From: Paludibacteraceae bacterium
Lineage (GTDB): Bacteria > Bacteroidota > Bacteroidia > Bacteroidales > Paludibacteraceae
Assembly (NCBI GenBank): GCA_024399835.1
Contig: JAKSNK010000004.1
Coordinates: forward strand, 30,538 to 94,537
Reading direction: 5' to 3'
Length of the DNA: 64,000 nucleotides
Shown: one piece after another, positions 33,517-42,772 of the stretch
How the letters are laid out: the number at the start of each line of letters is the position of its first letter
How positions within the stretch are numbered: the first letter of the stretch is position 1
Notes under the pieces: generated by a model
Told to the model about the DNA's origin: nothing
Database searches by the model: none
The model's input: the letters and a program-made list of their open reading frames with translations, nothing else
Translations under genes and position numbers: made by a program

Positions 33517-34487
33517 TATTCAAAAGCTCCCATTTGCAGCATGTTGACCTCTTTGGGAGTCAAGAAGCGATATTTACCTCTCGGAACATTCTTCTTGGTC
33601 AGTCCGGCAAAGGATACGCGGTCCAATTGCATCACTTTGTACCCGACTTGCTCAAACATGCGGCGAACGACACGGTTCTGTCCGCTGTGTATCTCCAATC
33701 CGATATGTCTGCGATCCTCTTTTGGGAACTCGAGAGCATCGGGGATTATCTTCTCGTCATCGAGCACAACTCCTGCACGCAGGATTGCCTCGTCGGTAGG
33801 GTCTAAGTCGCGGTCTAAGGTAGCGGCATAGATTTTTTTCTTGCCGAACTTGGGGTGAGTGAGTTTGGCAGCCAGGTCGCCGTCGTTGGTAAGCAATAGT
33901 ACGCCTGTAGTATTTCTATCCAACCGTCCGACAGGATAAATGCGCTCTGCGCACGCGTTGCGAACAATATCAATTACGGTATTGCGCTCCTGAGGGTCGT
34001 CGGTCGTAGTAACGGTATTTTTGGGCTTATTCAGCAGAATATACACTTTTTTCTCCCGGCGCACGGGCTGATCGTGAAACATCACTTTGTCGGTCGGCAG
34101 CACTTTTGCTCCCAAACTGTCCACCACTTCGCCATTGACAGAAACGACGCCTGCCAAAATGAAGTCGTCTGCTTCACGGCGTGAGCAGATACCTGCATTG
34201 GCAAGGTATTTATTCAGTCGAATGGGTTTAGTCGGATCTTCGTATTGCTGACGATATTGGAATCGTTTCTTCTGCGTATAAGTTGATTCGTTACGCTGGA
34301 AACGCGGTCTATGCGGGCGTTGAGGTTGTTCCCCGTCGTTGTGTGCCGGAGCATCTTCGGAGCTCTCAGGACGAACAAAGCGGGCACGGGGACGGTGTTG
34401 TCCGTCGCGCGACGGATTGAACTGACTGAAACGCGGACGATTGCCGTGAGGATGATTGGGGGTAGATTGAAAATCTTTGTTGTACAT
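33516..34487 (-). CDS. RluB/RsuA-family rRNA pseudouridine synthase
   Basis: A 323-residue enzyme that isomerises a uridine in rRNA. After a basic, Arg/Gln/Pro-rich unstructured extension (about residues 1-85) comes an S4 RNA-binding domain (IRLNKYLANAGICSRREADDFI). The catalytic domain has Asp in PVGRLDRNTTGVLLLTNDGDL (about residue 200), and RRMFEQVGYKV is near the end. RluB-type (23S) specificity is likely. The extension is typical of Bacteroidota homologues. It overlaps the downstream esterase by 1 bp. Confidence 0.9.
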   Translation of the reverse strand: MYNKDFQSTPNHPHGNRPRFSQFNPSRDGQHRPRARFVRPESSEDAPAHNDGEQPQRPHRPRFQRNESTYTQKKRFQYRQQYEDPTKPIRLNKYLANAGICSRREADDFILAGVVSVNGEVVDSLGAKVLPTDKVMFHDQPVRREKKVYILLNKPKNTVTTTDDPQERNTVIDIVRNACAERIYPVGRLDRNTTGVLLLTNDGDLAAKLTHPKFGKKKIYAATLDRDLDPTDEAILRAGVVLDDEKIIPDALEFPKEDRRHIGLEIHSGQNRVVRRMFEQVGYKVMQLDRVSFAGLTKKNVPRGKYRFLTPKEVNMLQMGAFE

Positions 34488-34526
34488 AATTAACAGACTA
34501 ATTAGTTAAGGATTGTTTATGCAAAC

Positions 34527-34555
34527 ATAGGTCTCGAGACTGTCTCGAGACCTAT
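34527..34555 (-). terminator. terminator after rpmF
   Basis: A perfect 13-bp inverted repeat (34527-34539 with 34543-34555) around a 3-nt loop, 16 bp beyond the rpmF stop. On the minus strand it is followed by GTTTGC rather than a strong U-run, so it may be a weak terminator or a stabilising hairpin. The rest of the 34488-34570 gap is AT-rich. Confidence 0.62.
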
Positions 34556-34570
34556 ATTCATCACTATTGA

Positions 34571-34756
34571 TTAAGCTTCTGCAGCTTTCTCGACAGCTAA
34601 TTTACCGCGATAGTAACCGCAACTTGGGCATACTGTGTGGTAAATGTAATGTGCTCCACAGTTGGGGCAAATAGCCAATGCCGGCATTACGGCTACGTCA
34701 TGTGTACGACGCTTAGCTTGTCTGGTGTGTGATTGTCTTCGTTTTGGATGTGCCAT
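34571..34756 (-). CDS. rpmF: 50S ribosomal protein L32
   Basis: A 61-residue ribosomal protein with the invariant opening MAHPKRRQSHTRQAKRRTHD and a four-Cys zinc ribbon (CPNCGAHYIYHTVCPSCGYY). It follows the YceD-family gene by 30 bp, the conserved arrangement in most bacteria, and shares its promoter. Confidence 0.97.
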   Translation of the reverse strand: MAHPKRRQSHTRQAKRRTHDVAVMPALAICPNCGAHYIYHTVCPSCGYYRGKLAVEKAAEA

Positions 34757-34786
34757 AACTTATACTATTTAAAGATTTAACATTTC

Positions 34787-35209
34787 TTATGATGCGTTTT
34801 CGGGTTCTGCCAAAGTGCTGCGTAGGTGTTGCTGGAGAAGAGCATCCATTTGAGGATTGCAATCACCCGGGTTGTGAAAATGCACGATGGGCAGATTAAC
34901 GACTATCAATTCGTATGCGAGCCAATTCAAATCGATGGATTGAGCATCGCTTTCTATTTCCATATCATCGTCTGCGCTCATGGCGATGTCCATGCTATCC
35001 AAGCAGCGGTCACAAGTTACCTGAACCGTACCATCTACCCACACATGGAGCAACATGGATGCCGGGCGCAAATCAAGCTCTGCTTTTACGGTAACATTTC
35101 CACCCAACAATTCCGACTTCTCGATACCGGACAAATAGGCACTATCCAACTGAAAATCATACACATGAGTGCCCAATTCCAATTTGTTCAAATCGATAAT
35201 GTTATCCAT
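34787..35209 (-). CDS. YceD/DUF177-family protein (23S rRNA accumulation)
   Basis: A 140-residue DUF177 protein, the partner of L32 in most bacteria and linked in E. coli to 23S rRNA accumulation. It has the core VQVTCDRCLDSMDIAM and the acidic, hydrophobic C-terminal block SIDLNWLAYELIVVNLPIVH ... NPGDCNPQM. I start at ATG 35209 (MDNIIDLNKL). A longer frame from a TTG at 35230 would begin inside the -7 box at 35228-35235. Confidence 0.9.
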   Translation of the reverse strand: MDNIIDLNKLELGTHVYDFQLDSAYLSGIEKSELLGGNVTVKAELDLRPASMLLHVWVDGTVQVTCDRCLDSMDIAMSADDDMEIESDAQSIDLNWLAYELIVVNLPIVHFHNPGDCNPQMDALLQQHLRSTLAEPENAS

Positions 35210-35227
35210 AATGCACAAAAGCGACTG

Positions 35228-35259
35228 CAAAGATACAAAAAGTTTTTGATATACGCAAA
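35228..35259 (-). promoter_or_regulatory. promoter of the yceD-rpmF operon
   Basis: On the minus strand, TATCTTTG (35235-35228), a 20-bp spacer and TTTG (35259-35256). It lies 18 bp upstream of the yceD ATG and fixes that start. Confidence 0.75.
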
Positions 35260-35294
35260 TATTTCAGCAAAAAGTGCGATATTTTTGCATTTCT

Positions 35295-36704
35295 CTATCG
35301 TGCCTCACCACCAAGGGCGGTATATATTCTTCCGCCTTTTCGGAGATACAGCCGACCATGACGAATAAACTTCTCTGCCCTACTTGCGGATGCAGGCATA
35401 GGCATGAGGGCGGTAGATTGCTTGTCCTTGACGGGACGGCAGGCGAAGCCGTAGTACCGCAAATCGGACTGAATCGTCAGACCGGTTATGTCGGAAAAAT
35501 ATACCGAAACGGCCTTATTGGGATTGGTCTTGTCCAAATGCGATGTATAGTAATAGAAGTCGGTATAGGGAGAATTGATATAGATATCCTCTTTATACCC
35601 TACTGCCGGCAGGAAGATGCGGGCATTCTCGTATCCGGGCACCTTGCTTGTAACCATATAGCCGGGCACAACCAAAGTATCTACCCATACCCATTCGCAC
35701 TTATCCACCAGTTCCTGCCAATCGGTCGTGTCAGGCATGCGCCAGCCGTTGCCGCAAAGGGCTTTAGCCACTTCGTCAACATCTTCTAATTCGGTCTTGT
35801 TATCCACTACTCCACTCTCGGCTTTGGTGTTGTATTTAGTCAGATTATCTTCCGTGCCAAACGGATAGGTATCCCACGAAATACTGCTTTGCTTGGCAAT
35901 GCTACCCCATGCGAAATAGTCGCCACGCTCATCATAAGAGAAAGCGTTGATATTGGCAACCGACCATAGCACATTCAGTCCTAAATCCACCGGCGAGCAA
36001 TGGTTATTGTCGTTATATACCGCACGGACGGTAGCACCTATATAGCGGGTCATCATGTGTATAAAGATATCCTGCATATCCGGGAAAGAGAAATAGTTGC
36101 CGAATTTATCCTCATGGTCGGCAATCATATAGGCAGATACCACCTGATCGTCATACCCTTTCCACACATCATTCTCGCGTATTCCCGAATACGGGAAGAA
36201 AATAGACCGACCTTCATATCCGGGAACACGACTGGTGAGGCGCATGCCAAACACGCCATTTTCCCAAACGGTGTCTTGGGTGCAATTAGCCAACAGTTCA
36301 TAATAGTCATGTTGGGTCGGTGTGCGCCATTCGCTACCCCATATAGCCGTAGCGGCATCGTCTTCGGGCAGGAGAAATTTCCGACCGTCCATAGTACCGA
36401 ACAGGTCATTGGTGCAGTACTTGGTCAACGAATACTCCCCTTTGCCTGTCTCTTCGCTCCACTTGTAGTTTGCCCAGTCAAAGGAATGTGCATAACCGTT
36501 TTTTTGTCCGGGAACAACATAGTCCGGTGTCACATCGCCATAGGCGAAGAACGCACCAATACCGCGAACACTATCTGCTCCGACATTCATGGTTGCCCAT
36601 TTGAGACCGGAAGGCAGACCTAAATCTACATACTCGTGTTGTGTTTGTGCAGACAGCATTGCGCATAGCATCAAAGAAAAGATGGAGAAAATGATTTTTT
36701 TCAT
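35295..36704 (-). CDS. secreted two-domain FISUMP protein with C-terminal tag motif
   Basis: A 469-residue exported protein. A signal peptide (IIFSIFSLMLCAMLSAQ) is followed by two FISUMP-type domains. The first (about 24-235) begins YVDLGLPSGLKWATMNVG and includes WGSEWRTPTQHDYYEL. The second (about 240-440) begins PVDLGLNVLWSVANINAF and includes CGNGWRMPDTTDWQEL and a FACRPV end. The last 25 residues carry EKFIRHGRLYLRKGGRIYTA, the same tag as the proteins at 26903 and 52708. It is a single gene with its own promoter at 36728. Its function is unknown; surface location is inferred. Confidence 0.85.
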   Translation of the reverse strand: MKKIIFSIFSLMLCAMLSAQTQHEYVDLGLPSGLKWATMNVGADSVRGIGAFFAYGDVTPDYVVPGQKNGYAHSFDWANYKWSEETGKGEYSLTKYCTNDLFGTMDGRKFLLPEDDAATAIWGSEWRTPTQHDYYELLANCTQDTVWENGVFGMRLTSRVPGYEGRSIFFPYSGIRENDVWKGYDDQVVSAYMIADHEDKFGNYFSFPDMQDIFIHMMTRYIGATVRAVYNDNNHCSPVDLGLNVLWSVANINAFSYDERGDYFAWGSIAKQSSISWDTYPFGTEDNLTKYNTKAESGVVDNKTELEDVDEVAKALCGNGWRMPDTTDWQELVDKCEWVWVDTLVVPGYMVTSKVPGYENARIFLPAVGYKEDIYINSPYTDFYYYTSHLDKTNPNKAVSVYFSDITGLTIQSDLRYYGFACRPVKDKQSTALMPMPASASRAEKFIRHGRLYLRKGGRIYTALGGEAR

Positions 36705-36727
36705 TGTGAATATGTTTTAGAATAACG

Positions 36728-36759
36728 CAAAATTACTACTTTTTTTTGGCATACGCAAA
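36728..36759 (-). promoter_or_regulatory. promoter of the two-domain FISUMP gene
   Basis: On the minus strand, TAATTTTG (36735-36728), a 20-bp spacer and TTTG (36759-36756). It ends 23 bp before the ATG at 36704. Confidence 0.72.
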
Positions 36760-36823
36760 TTATTAGGACACAAAATAGATTTTTAATTTATAAATAGGCA
36801 TTTTTATTTCATAATTACAATAA

Positions 36824-36855
36824 AAAAGTTGCCAACCTAACAGTCAGCAACTTTT
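36824..36855 (-). terminator. terminator of the cdd-ribBA-repeat-protein operon
   Basis: GCAACTTTT/AAAAGTTGC arms (36847-36855 and 36824-36832) give an 8-9 bp stem that continues into a run of T on the minus strand (36827-36822). It lies 31 bp after the stop of the repeat protein. Confidence 0.75.
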
Positions 36856-36885
36856 CCTATATACTTTTCCTATTTACTTGTATGG

Positions 36886-38178
36886 TTAACGGCGAGAGCC
36901 ACCGCCGGAGTATCCTCCTCCACCACGGCTACTACCTCCGCTGAAACCGCCACCCGAATAGCCGCTACTGCGACCTCCGCCATAACTGCTTCCGCCTGAG
37001 TAACTGCTACTGCGACCTCCGCCATAACTGCTTCCGCCCGAATAACTGCTACTGCGACCTCCGCCATAACTGCTTCCGTAGGAACTACGCGAGGTAGCAG
37101 AAGAACTACTGCTGCGACTGCCACCATAACTACTACCGTATGAACTGCGCGAGGTAGAACCTGCACTCGTACTGCGAGCAGTAGATGCAGCACCCGTAGA
37201 GCGACCTGTGGTTGTTCCGTTGCTATAAGTAGAGCGACCTGCAGTAGCGGTTGCCGAGCGGGTTGCAGCAGCATTGGAACGCGCTACACTCGTATTACGG
37301 CTACCATAAGTGGCGGCACTCCGTCCTGCAGATGCCGTGGCTGTACCACGAGAAGCAGAGATATTGGTTGCACTCCGTCCTGCAGATGCTGTGGCTGTAC
37401 CGCGGGATGCCGTAGCCGTACCACGGGAGACCGAACGGGAAGAGGTTAGTTCGCGAGCATTGGTTCGTCCCGTACGCGAAGAGAAGGAACGGCTGGCGTT
37501 AGCGGACGCATAATCCGAACGGCGAGCACTACTATTGCGCATCGCAACGGCTCCGCTACTCATGCGACTGGCATAACGGTAGGAACAGCATGCGTGATCG
37601 TGGTGGTAAACATGTATGTGTACCCAGTAATCACGATACCCCCAGCAGGGATAAGGTGCATACCATCCGGGCCAATAACCCCAATACCATGGCGAGGTAT
37701 AGCAAACCCATGCAGGTCCCCAAAACCAATCATAGATAACAGGACGATAGATATACACCGGCTCTATAATATAGTTCGTACCATAGATATACTCGTCTCC
37801 TATGACTTGCACAGTGGCTTGGTTATCACCCAAGCTCTCCACATAGATGGAAGCGACATCCTGAAATATATCTTTTGCCAGCACGGCCTGTATGAGTACC
37901 AAGTGGTTGTTTCCGTCTTTCGACTCTACCACGCGCAGGTAATCTACCGTGCCGTCGCCGTTCAAGTCGAGATTGCTCAAGTGGGTTGCCTCGTCGTTGA
38001 GTTTCTGCTCAAACTCATTCAGGTCCTTGACTTCACCAAACAGCGTGGCTACCGCTTTCAGGTCCAATGCCTCGCTTATGTCTTCCGAATTGGCTTCGAC
38101 GGTTACTTTGTCTTCTGCCCGGGTTGCGGTCGCACCACTTATCAGCAGCACAGCCGCCATAAACATCAATCTTTTCAT
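36886..38178 (-). CDS. exported Ser/Gly/Arg-rich repeat protein
   Basis: A 430-residue protein with a signal peptide (MFMAAVLLISGATATRAE). The N-terminal folded region (about 25-150) contains the EF-hand-like loop LDLNGDGTVDYLRV (about 70). A short region rich in Trp, Tyr and His follows (VCYTSPWYWGYWPGWYAPYP then HIHVYHHDHACCSYRY, about 155-205). From about residue 210 to the end it is low complexity: Ser/Arg/Thr/Ala with repeated GTATAS and AGRSA units, then a Gly/Ser/Tyr array of 14-residue repeats. The C-terminus is strongly basic and probably disordered. It may be a cell-surface or matrix protein. It follows ribBA after 1 bp and ends the operon. Confidence 0.78.
   Translation of the reverse strand: MKRLMFMAAVLLISGATATRAEDKVTVEANSEDISEALDLKAVATLFGEVKDLNEFEQKLNDEATHLSNLDLNGDGTVDYLRVVESKDGNNHLVLIQAVLAKDIFQDVASIYVESLGDNQATVQVIGDEYIYGTNYIIEPVYIYRPVIYDWFWGPAWVCYTSPWYWGYWPGWYAPYPCWGYRDYWVHIHVYHHDHACCSYRYASRMSSGAVAMRNSSARRSDYASANASRSFSSRTGRTNARELTSSRSVSRGTATASRGTATASAGRSATNISASRGTATASAGRSAATYGSRNTSVARSNAAATRSATATAGRSTYSNGTTTGRSTGAASTARSTSAGSTSRSSYGSSYGGSRSSSSSATSRSSYGSSYGGGRSSSYSGGSSYGGGRSSSYSGGSSYGGGRSSGYSGGGFSGGSSRGGGGYSGGGSRR
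36968..37093 (-). repeat. 42-bp tandem repeat in the repeat-protein gene
   Basis: Three near-identical 42-bp units start at 36968, 37010 and 37052 and encode the 14-residue unit SSYSGGSSYGGGRS. Related, less regular repeats continue upstream in the gene to about 37450 (units built on CGTCCTGCAGATGC and GTGGCTGTACCACG). The unit is in frame, so copy number can change without breaking the gene. Confidence 0.88.
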
Positions 38179-38179
38179 T

Positions 38180-39439
38180 TTACACTAATTTAAGTTCGTG
38201 GTTCATTTTTTCCTTCTTGGTACGCATGTACCTCAGGTTGTAGGGGTTTGGCGCCACCTCTATTGCTATGTTCTCTACAATATCTATGCCATAACTCTCC
38301 AACCCTATGCGTTTTTTAGGATTATTTGTCATCAGGCGCAACTTATACGCACCTAATTGGCGCAGTATTTCCGCCCCCACTCCATAGTCCCGTTCGTCGG
38401 GCTTAAAACCTAAATGTACATTGGCTTCTACGGTATCTTCGCCCTGTTCCTGCAGTTTGTACGCACGAATCTTATTCATCAGTCCTATTCCTCGTCCCTC
38501 CTGATTCATATAGACCAGTATGCCCCTGCCCTCTTTCTCAATCATCTGCATGGCTTGATGCAACTGCTCGCCGCATTCGCACTTTCTACTGCCGAATATA
38601 TCCCCCGTAGCACAACTGGAATGCACACGACAGAGAATCGGCTCGTCCTTGTCCCATGTTCCTTTGGTCAATGCCACATGCTCCAATCCCGTTGCCATAT
38701 CGCGGAAAGGTGTCAGCATAAACTCGCCGTACAAAGTAGGCAGATTGACAGTCTCGCCACGCTCCAAGTTCATCTCGGAAACAACAGGTTGATCCTGTAC
38801 TGATGTTATGTTGATGTTATGTTGCAGACCCGGTGCAGACATTGCCATACGGTAGGCAATCAGGTCCTTAATCGAAATCTGTTTAAAGCCATACTTCCGT
38901 GCGACCTGCTCCAATTGGGGCAGGCGTGCCATTGTACCGTCCTCGTTCATTATTTCAATCAAAGCCGCCGCAGGGCGCACGCCACTCAGCCGGCACAAGT
39001 CCACCGCCGCTTCGGTATGTCCGGCACGCTCCAGCACACCCCTCGGCTTGGCATAGAGAGGGTTGATATGTCCGGGGCGTCCAAATGTATCCGCCGTAGA
39101 ACGAGGGTCGCTAAGTGCCTGAATAGTGGCAGCACGGTCATGCGCACTCACACCCGTAGTACAGCCGTCCAGTTTATCCACCGTGACCGTAAACGGTGTT
39201 CCTAACATGCTCGTATTATTGGCGACCTGGTGAATCAGCCCCAACTCGGCACACCTGTCTTCAGGCAGCGGCGCACACAGCACACCACGACCATGCTGTA
39301 ACATAAAATTTACCTTCTCGGGCGTAATATGCTCTGCAGCAATGATAAAATCTCCTTCGTTCTCACGGTCCTCGTCATCCACAACGATGACAAACTGACC
39401 CTTGGCAAATTCCGCTAACGCGTCCTTAATGCTATCCAT
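38180..39439 (-). CDS. ribBA: RibBA: DHBP synthase / GTP cyclohydrolase II
   Basis: A 419-residue bifunctional riboflavin-biosynthesis enzyme. The N-terminal RibB half (about 1-200) has [16 protein letters not shown] and [10 protein letters not shown] and makes 3,4-dihydroxy-2-butanone 4-phosphate. The C-terminal RibA half has the zinc site in [20 protein letters not shown] (about 270-290), the GTP-binding [11 protein letters not shown] and the Arg/Tyr region near the end. Both active sites look intact. Its start lies within the last 25 bp of the LptF/G-like gene. Confidence 0.96.
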   Translation of the reverse strand: MDSIKDALAEFAKGQFVIVVDDEDRENEGDFIIAAEHITPEKVNFMLQHGRGVLCAPLPEDRCAELGLIHQVANNTSMLGTPFTVTVDKLDGCTTGVSAHDRAATIQALSDPRSTADTFGRPGHINPLYAKPRGVLERAGHTEAAVDLCRLSGVRPAAALIEIMNEDGTMARLPQLEQVARKYGFKQISIKDLIAYRMAMSAPGLQHNINITSVQDQPVVSEMNLERGETVNLPTLYGEFMLTPFRDMATGLEHVALTKGTWDKDEPILCRVHSSCATGDIFGSRKCECGEQLHQAMQMIEKEGRGILVYMNQEGRGIGLMNKIRAYKLQEQGEDTVEANVHLGFKPDERDYGVGAEILRQLGAYKLRLMTNNPKKRIGLESYGIDIVENIAIEVAPNPYNLRYMRTKKEKMNHELKLV

Positions 39440-40890
39440 TTATTCTTAATATTTTCTACAACTTTTTCGTAAATCTTAATCCACACTTCGGGGTTAAACA
39501 GTCCCGAATCGGTAGCCGCCTTATAAGTCAGGAACACCCCAATCGGCAGCAAAACCGCCGAACTGAGCCACATTCCCTGCCACACAGCCCACAACCCCTC
39601 TCGTGCCATCTTATACCCCGTATTGTCGATGATATAATAGATGATAAACATCACTACACTAATCACTATCGGCGCTCCTAACCCACCCTTGCGAATAATC
39701 GCTCCCAGTGGCGCACCGATAAAGAAGAAAATCAGACATGCAAAACTCAATGTATATTTGCGATACAACTCTATCTGGTGCTTGCGTATATACGAATTAT
39801 AATCGTCCAGCATGGCTGCATTATATTCGACCGTATTGCGCTGGTTCTGCGCCTTGTCAATCGCTACACGATAGGCATTTCGCAATTGTTCGGGGCGCAA
39901 TGACTGACGAAGCGCCTCTATACTGAATGTTTTCTTTTGCGACTCCTCAACGGGGGTCAACTCGCGCCCGGACATCCGTTCACGGCCGAAATAATTATTC
40001 TGTGTCAGGTTCCGCCCCTGCTCGGCAGATCTCTCCTTGCTCAACACCGAAACGGAGTCAATCGACTGAACCAACTGCCGAACATTCTTGCTGACATGCT
40101 GGTCATCCAATACGGACGCATCATACCGCTCCAATTCGGTATTAAAATCTATCAAAATCTGCTTTTCGCGAAAAGTCTCCCTGCGGTACGGCACACTCTT
40201 CTGCGTGCCGGTGGCACGCTGTTGCTCCTGATTCAAGTTCTCAAAACTCTCCCCGTTATACAACTTAAGCAACAAATAGCGGTTATCCTCCGTAAAGAAA
40301 ACACGCCCCGAGTCCGCCACCGTCACTCCTGCATTCTCAAAGCCGTTGCTATAGTCATAAATCATCATGTTCTCCATCAATCCGGTACGAGGATTCTTCT
40401 TGCGGACATAGATATTATACCCTTGCACACCGTCATAAAACTCTGCCACAGGGATATCCAATTCAGGACTCTTCTGCCTAAGCGAAAAAATCAACGCCCA
40501 CAATTTGGCTTGCGAAGCCGGCAAAACATGATTGGAGAAGAAAAAAGCACCCACAGACACCATCCCGATAAAAATCATCAAGGGGCGCATGATGCGGAAC
40601 AGACTGACTCCGGCACTCTTCATGGCGGTAAGTTCAAACTTCTCGCCCAAATTACCGAAAGTCATCAAACTTGCCAACAAGATTGCCAAAGGTAAAGCCA
40701 ACGGAATAACACTCATCGTGGCATAGACAAAAAACTCCATCAACACCGACAACTCAACACCCTTGCCCACCAAATCATTGACATGCATCCACAGAAACTG
40801 CATCAACAAAATAAAGCAGCAAATCATGAAGGTCAAAATAAACAACCCCATGAAATTACGCAACATATATATATCCAGTTTCTTAATCAT
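39415..40890 (-). CDS. LptF/LptG-family permease (YjgP/YjgQ)
   Basis: A 491-residue inner-membrane subunit of the lipopolysaccharide export ABC transporter. Three membrane helices at each end flank a large periplasmic beta-jellyroll (about residues 125-380). The cytoplasmic coupling helix is the family signature [24 protein letters not shown] (about residue 80). The charged stretch around 255-340 (including [20 protein letters not shown]) is longer than in E. coli, as is usual in Bacteroidota. LptF and LptG are not distinguishable here. It lies 20 bp after cdd. Confidence 0.9.
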   Translation of the reverse strand: MIKKLDIYMLRNFMGLFILTFMICCFILLMQFLWMHVNDLVGKGVELSVLMEFFVYATMSVIPLALPLAILLASLMTFGNLGEKFELTAMKSAGVSLFRIMRPLMIFIGMVSVGAFFFSNHVLPASQAKLWALIFSLRQKSPELDIPVAEFYDGVQGYNIYVRKKNPRTGLMENMMIYDYSNGFENAGVTVADSGRVFFTEDNRYLLLKLYNGESFENLNQEQQRATGTQKSVPYRRETFREKQILIDFNTELERYDASVLDDQHVSKNVRQLVQSIDSVSVLSKERSAEQGRNLTQNNYFGRERMSGRELTPVEESQKKTFSIEALRQSLRPEQLRNAYRVAIDKAQNQRNTVEYNAAMLDDYNSYIRKHQIELYRKYTLSFACLIFFFIGAPLGAIIRKGGLGAPIVISVVMFIIYYIIDNTGYKMAREGLWAVWQGMWLSSAVLLPIGVFLTYKAATDSGLFNPEVWIKIYEKVVENIKNKWIALRTR

Positions 40891-40910
40891 TATGCCCCGT
40901 TTACAACTAT

Positions 40911-41393
40911 TTATCCTTCCAAATCTTCTGCGAAGAAGCCAATTGGCAATAAATCGGACGCTTTCTCAAAAACATACACCTCATCTTCACCATACAGCAG
41001 CACCCGCATCGGCGTATTAAAACGATGCTCCGTCTCAAGCATAACCTGTCTGCACGACCCGCAAGGCGCTCCCGGATTAGCAGTAAACTTACCGTTGGTA
41101 TAGCAAGCAATAGCCAATGCAACCACCGGCTGATCGGGATAATTGGCATTGGCGGCAAAGAGCGTAGTACGCTCGGCACACAACCCGCTGGGGTATGCGG
41201 CATTCTCCTGATTACTACCCAAAACGACAGTACCATTCTTCAGCAAAGCAGCGGCTCCCACCTGAAAATGCGAATAAGGACTGTACGACCTTTCCGTCAT
41301 CCGCTTTGCCTGAGACAATAAATCACGATCGGAATCCGATAACTCACTCCACGAAAGAGCGGTAAAACTTGTTTTAATACAGCGTTGTTTCAT
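40911..41393 (-). CDS. cdd: cytidine deaminase
   Basis: A 160-residue zinc enzyme that converts cytidine or deoxycytidine to the uridine form for pyrimidine salvage. The zinc and catalytic residues are Cys and Glu in PSGLCAERTTLFAA (about residue 80) and the two Cys in PGAPCGSCRQVMLE (about 115-120). YSPYSHFQVGAAAL is the substrate-binding block. It is the first gene of the operon that continues with the Lpt permease, ribBA and the repeat protein. Confidence 0.94.
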   Translation of the reverse strand: MKQRCIKTSFTALSWSELSDSDRDLLSQAKRMTERSYSPYSHFQVGAAALLKNGTVVLGSNQENAAYPSGLCAERTTLFAANANYPDQPVVALAIACYTNGKFTANPGAPCGSCRQVMLETEHRFNTPMRVLLYGEDEVYVFEKASDLLPIGFFAEDLEG

Positions 41394-41422
41394 AATTATT
41401 CGCTTCTATTCCAATTTGCGCA

Positions 41423-41454
41423 CAAAGGTACACTTTTTTTCGCATATTTGCAAA
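41423..41454 (-). promoter_or_regulatory. promoter of the cdd operon
   Basis: On the minus strand, TACCTTTG (41430-41423), a 20-bp spacer and TTTG (41454-41451). It lies 29 bp upstream of the cdd ATG. Confidence 0.78.
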
Positions 41455-41523
41455 TTTTACAACCAAAAAAGACAGTCTGCGCATTTTTTCGAATGAATAT
41501 TTTTTTATACGATTTTTTTTTCG

Positions 41524-41531
41524 TATCTTTG
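41524..41531 (+). promoter_or_regulatory. promoter -7 box of pepT-gcvT
   Basis: TATCTTTG at 41524-41531 matches the -7 consensus, 26 bp before the pepT ATG. The -33 position holds a T-run rather than a clear TTTG. Confidence 0.6.
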
Positions 41532-41557
41532 CACTTTGTTAGAAAAGTATCAAAAAA

Positions 41558-42772
41558 ATGACTCTTACAGACCGCTTTTTACGCTATGTGTCTATATGGA
41601 CGACCTCGGATGGCAGTTCCGTCACCGTTCCGTCCACCGCGCGTCAATTGGACTTGGCACGCCACCTGCAGCAAGAATTGCAGGAAATAGGGATGACCGA
41701 TGTATCATTGGACGAGAATGGCTATGTTATGGCAACTCTACCCGCCAACACTTCGGCGAAGAAACCGACCATCGGTTTTATCGCACACATGGACACGGCA
41801 CCCGATGCACCCGGAAACGACATACATCCGCGCATCGTCTCTAACTACGACGGCAAAGACATCATGCTGAATGCAGACAAAAATATCGTCCTGTCCGTAG
41901 CCACTTACCCCGAAATACGCAACTACAAAGGTCAAGACATCATCGTCACCGACGGTACAACCCTGTTAGGCGCCGACGACAAAGCCGGCATTGCAGAAAT
42001 CATGTCCGCCATGGAATATCTGATTCAGCACCCGGAAATAGAACACGGCAAGGTGCGTGTGGCTTTTACCCCTGACGAAGAGATAGGCAGAGGACCGGCA
42101 CACTTTGATGTGTCCGCTTTCGGTGCAGATTGGGCATACACGATGGACGGCGGTGCCATCGGCGAATTAGAATTTGAGAACTTTAATGCCGCCTCGCTCG
42201 CTGTCACTATTCACGGTATCAATGTTCACCCGGGTAGCGCATACCATAAGATGAAAAACGCCATGCTCATAGCGCACCGTTTCATCGCCATGTTACCCGC
42301 TGACGAGATTCCAGCAGAGACACAAGACTACGAAGGATTCTTCCACCTGACATCCATTACAGGCACGGTAGAAGAGGCAAAAATGCAATTCATCATACGC
42401 GACCACGACAAAGACCATTTCAATGCCCGCAAGTTGCAAATTCAAACCATCGCCAACACATTGAATCATCTATTCGGCACCGGCACGGTAGAATACGAAA
42501 TAAAAGACCAATACCGCAATATGCGCGAGAAAATCGAACCATGCGTGCACATTGTCGATTTGGCAACCAACGCGATGGCGGAAGCCGGTTGTCCGGCACA
42601 GGTCAAACCTATTCGCGGAGGTACAGACGGCGCGCAACTCAGTTTTATGGGACTGCCGTGCCCGAACATCTTTGCAGGCGGAGAGAACTTCCACTCGCGC
42701 TTTGAATACCTGCCTATCCTATCTATGGAAAAAGCAATGCAAGTAATCATCAAAATCATACAACTATGCTAA
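41558..42772 (+). CDS. pepT: peptidase T (tripeptide aminopeptidase)
   Basis: A 404-residue M20 metallopeptidase that releases the N-terminal residue from tripeptides in the cytoplasm. The two-zinc site shows in [15 protein letters not shown] (His and Asp), [18 protein letters not shown], the general base in [15 protein letters not shown] and the C-terminal His in [14 protein letters not shown]. The dimerisation domain lies between (about 210-320). It overlaps gcvT by 7 bp. Confidence 0.95.
   Translation: MTLTDRFLRYVSIWTTSDGSSVTVPSTARQLDLARHLQQELQEIGMTDVSLDENGYVMATLPANTSAKKPTIGFIAHMDTAPDAPGNDIHPRIVSNYDGKDIMLNADKNIVLSVATYPEIRNYKGQDIIVTDGTTLLGADDKAGIAEIMSAMEYLIQHPEIEHGKVRVAFTPDEEIGRGPAHFDVSAFGADWAYTMDGGAIGELEFENFNAASLAVTIHGINVHPGSAYHKMKNAMLIAHRFIAMLPADEIPAETQDYEGFFHLTSITGTVEEAKMQFIIRDHDKDHFNARKLQIQTIANTLNHLFGTGTVEYEIKDQYRNMREKIEPCVHIVDLATNAMAEAGCPAQVKPIRGGTDGAQLSFMGLPCPNIFAGGENFHSRFEYLPILSMEKAMQVIIKIIQLC

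Noticed and set aside
36968-37093. A possible CRISPR-like array because of three regular repeats
   Set aside because: The units are contiguous with no spacers and are in frame in a coding gene, and no cas gene is near.
36870-37274. A 134-residue Val/Ala-rich open frame on the minus strand
   Set aside because: It is another frame of the tandem repeat in the Ser/Gly/Arg-rich gene, kept open by the repeat itself.
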